Origin: an uncultured Oscillospiraceae bacterium
GTDB taxonomy: Bacteria; Bacillota; Clostridia; Oscillospirales; Oscillospiraceae
Length of the DNA: 13,773 nt
Direction of reading: 5' to 3'
Assembly: GCA_934630985.1 (NCBI GenBank)
Contig: CAKTXO010000035.1
Span: forward strand, 1-13,773
Shown: one piece after another, positions 13,674 to 13,773 of the stretch
Position numbering within the stretch: position 1 is the first letter of the stretch
How the letters are laid out: every line of letters begins with the position of its first letter
Program-made: the position numbers and the translations under genes
The notes under the pieces: model-generated
Databases searched by the model: none
What the model was told of the DNA's origin: nothing
The model's input: the letters and a program-made list of their open reading frames with translations, nothing else

Positions 13674-13702
13674 TTGACAAATCCCATGTGTTAGGTTATC
13701 AT
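13674..13702 (+). promoter_or_regulatory. Strong promoter of a gene beyond the right edge
   Basis: A perfect TTGACA (13674-13679) and TATCAT (13697-13702) are separated by exactly 17 bases. Transcription should start near 13709, at the first palindrome described next. The downstream gene is not in the window. Confidence 0.85.
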
Positions 13703-13708
13703 ACAAAA

Positions 13709-13761
13709 GGTTAGCGAGAGCTAACCAATATTACCGAATCTTGGTTAGCTCTCGCTAATCC
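13709..13761 (+). promoter_or_regulatory. Paired palindromic operators at the transcription start
   Basis: GGTTAGC GAGA GCTAACC (13709-13726) is a perfect 7+4+7 palindrome placed on the expected transcription start. A second copy, GGTTAGC TCTC GCTAATCC (13743-13761), is its near-perfect reverse complement. The two are 34 bases apart start to start, about three helical turns. This looks like a repressor site used twice. The TTAG/CTAA core recalls DtxR/MntR-type metal-regulator boxes, which is inference. The two arms could also pair with each other as one long hairpin in RNA. Confidence 0.65.
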
Positions 13762-13773
13762 AAAATCCAGAAA

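Noticed and set aside
1..13773. CRISPR arrays, tRNA or rRNA genes, insertion sequences
   Set aside because: No regularly spaced direct repeats, no cloverleaf or rRNA-like segment, and no transposase-like frame seen on either strand.

Overview
The window looks like chromosomal DNA of an anaerobic Firmicute, most likely a gut Clostridia/Oscillospiraceae relative. The reasons are a moderately high G+C, strong AGGAGG-type ribosome binding sites, a CD1871A-type CXXC mini-protein beside a ferredoxin-like membrane protein, a BMP-type nucleoside ABC importer, and short intergenic repeats of a kind I associate with that group. I ran no database search; all family names come from motifs read in the translations.

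Layout. Positions 1-138 hold the 3' end of an unrecognised + strand gene. A non-coding stretch follows (139-529) with two inverted copies of a short hairpin repeat and a strong intrinsic terminator. Next is a minus-strand two-component system, an OmpR-type response regulator (1660-2337) and a histidine kinase (530-1663) that overlap by 4 bases (ATGA). Divergent from it is a three-gene + strand redox cassette: a 50-residue CXXC membrane mini-protein (2480-2632), a NapH-like polyferredoxin membrane protein (2658-3545) and a TlpA-like thioredoxin-fold lipoprotein (3542-4462). The two units share one intergenic region carrying a likely operator, so the two-component system probably controls the redox cassette. 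The cassette ends at a strong terminator (4541-4580).

From about 13.1 kb back to 4.67 kb everything reads on the minus strand. In transcription order: a promoter, a roughly 200-base structured leader that ends in an intrinsic terminator, a YczE/YitT-like membrane protein, a BMP-type substrate-binding lipoprotein, the double-ATPase subunit of a nucleoside importer, permease 1, a purine nucleoside phosphorylase, permease 2, a nucleoside hydrolase and a uridine phosphorylase. This is a complete nucleoside uptake-and-cleavage operon: the importer brings nucleosides in, and three enzymes release bases by phosphorolysis or hydrolysis.

The last 580 bases hold no convincing gene, only one weak small reading frame. 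They end with an excellent + strand promoter followed by two mirror-image palindromic operators. This is the control region of a gene lying beyond the window.

Items most worth a second look are the unclassified terminator-type leader upstream of the YczE-like gene, the paired operators at the right end, and the two-component-linked extracytoplasmic redox cassette.
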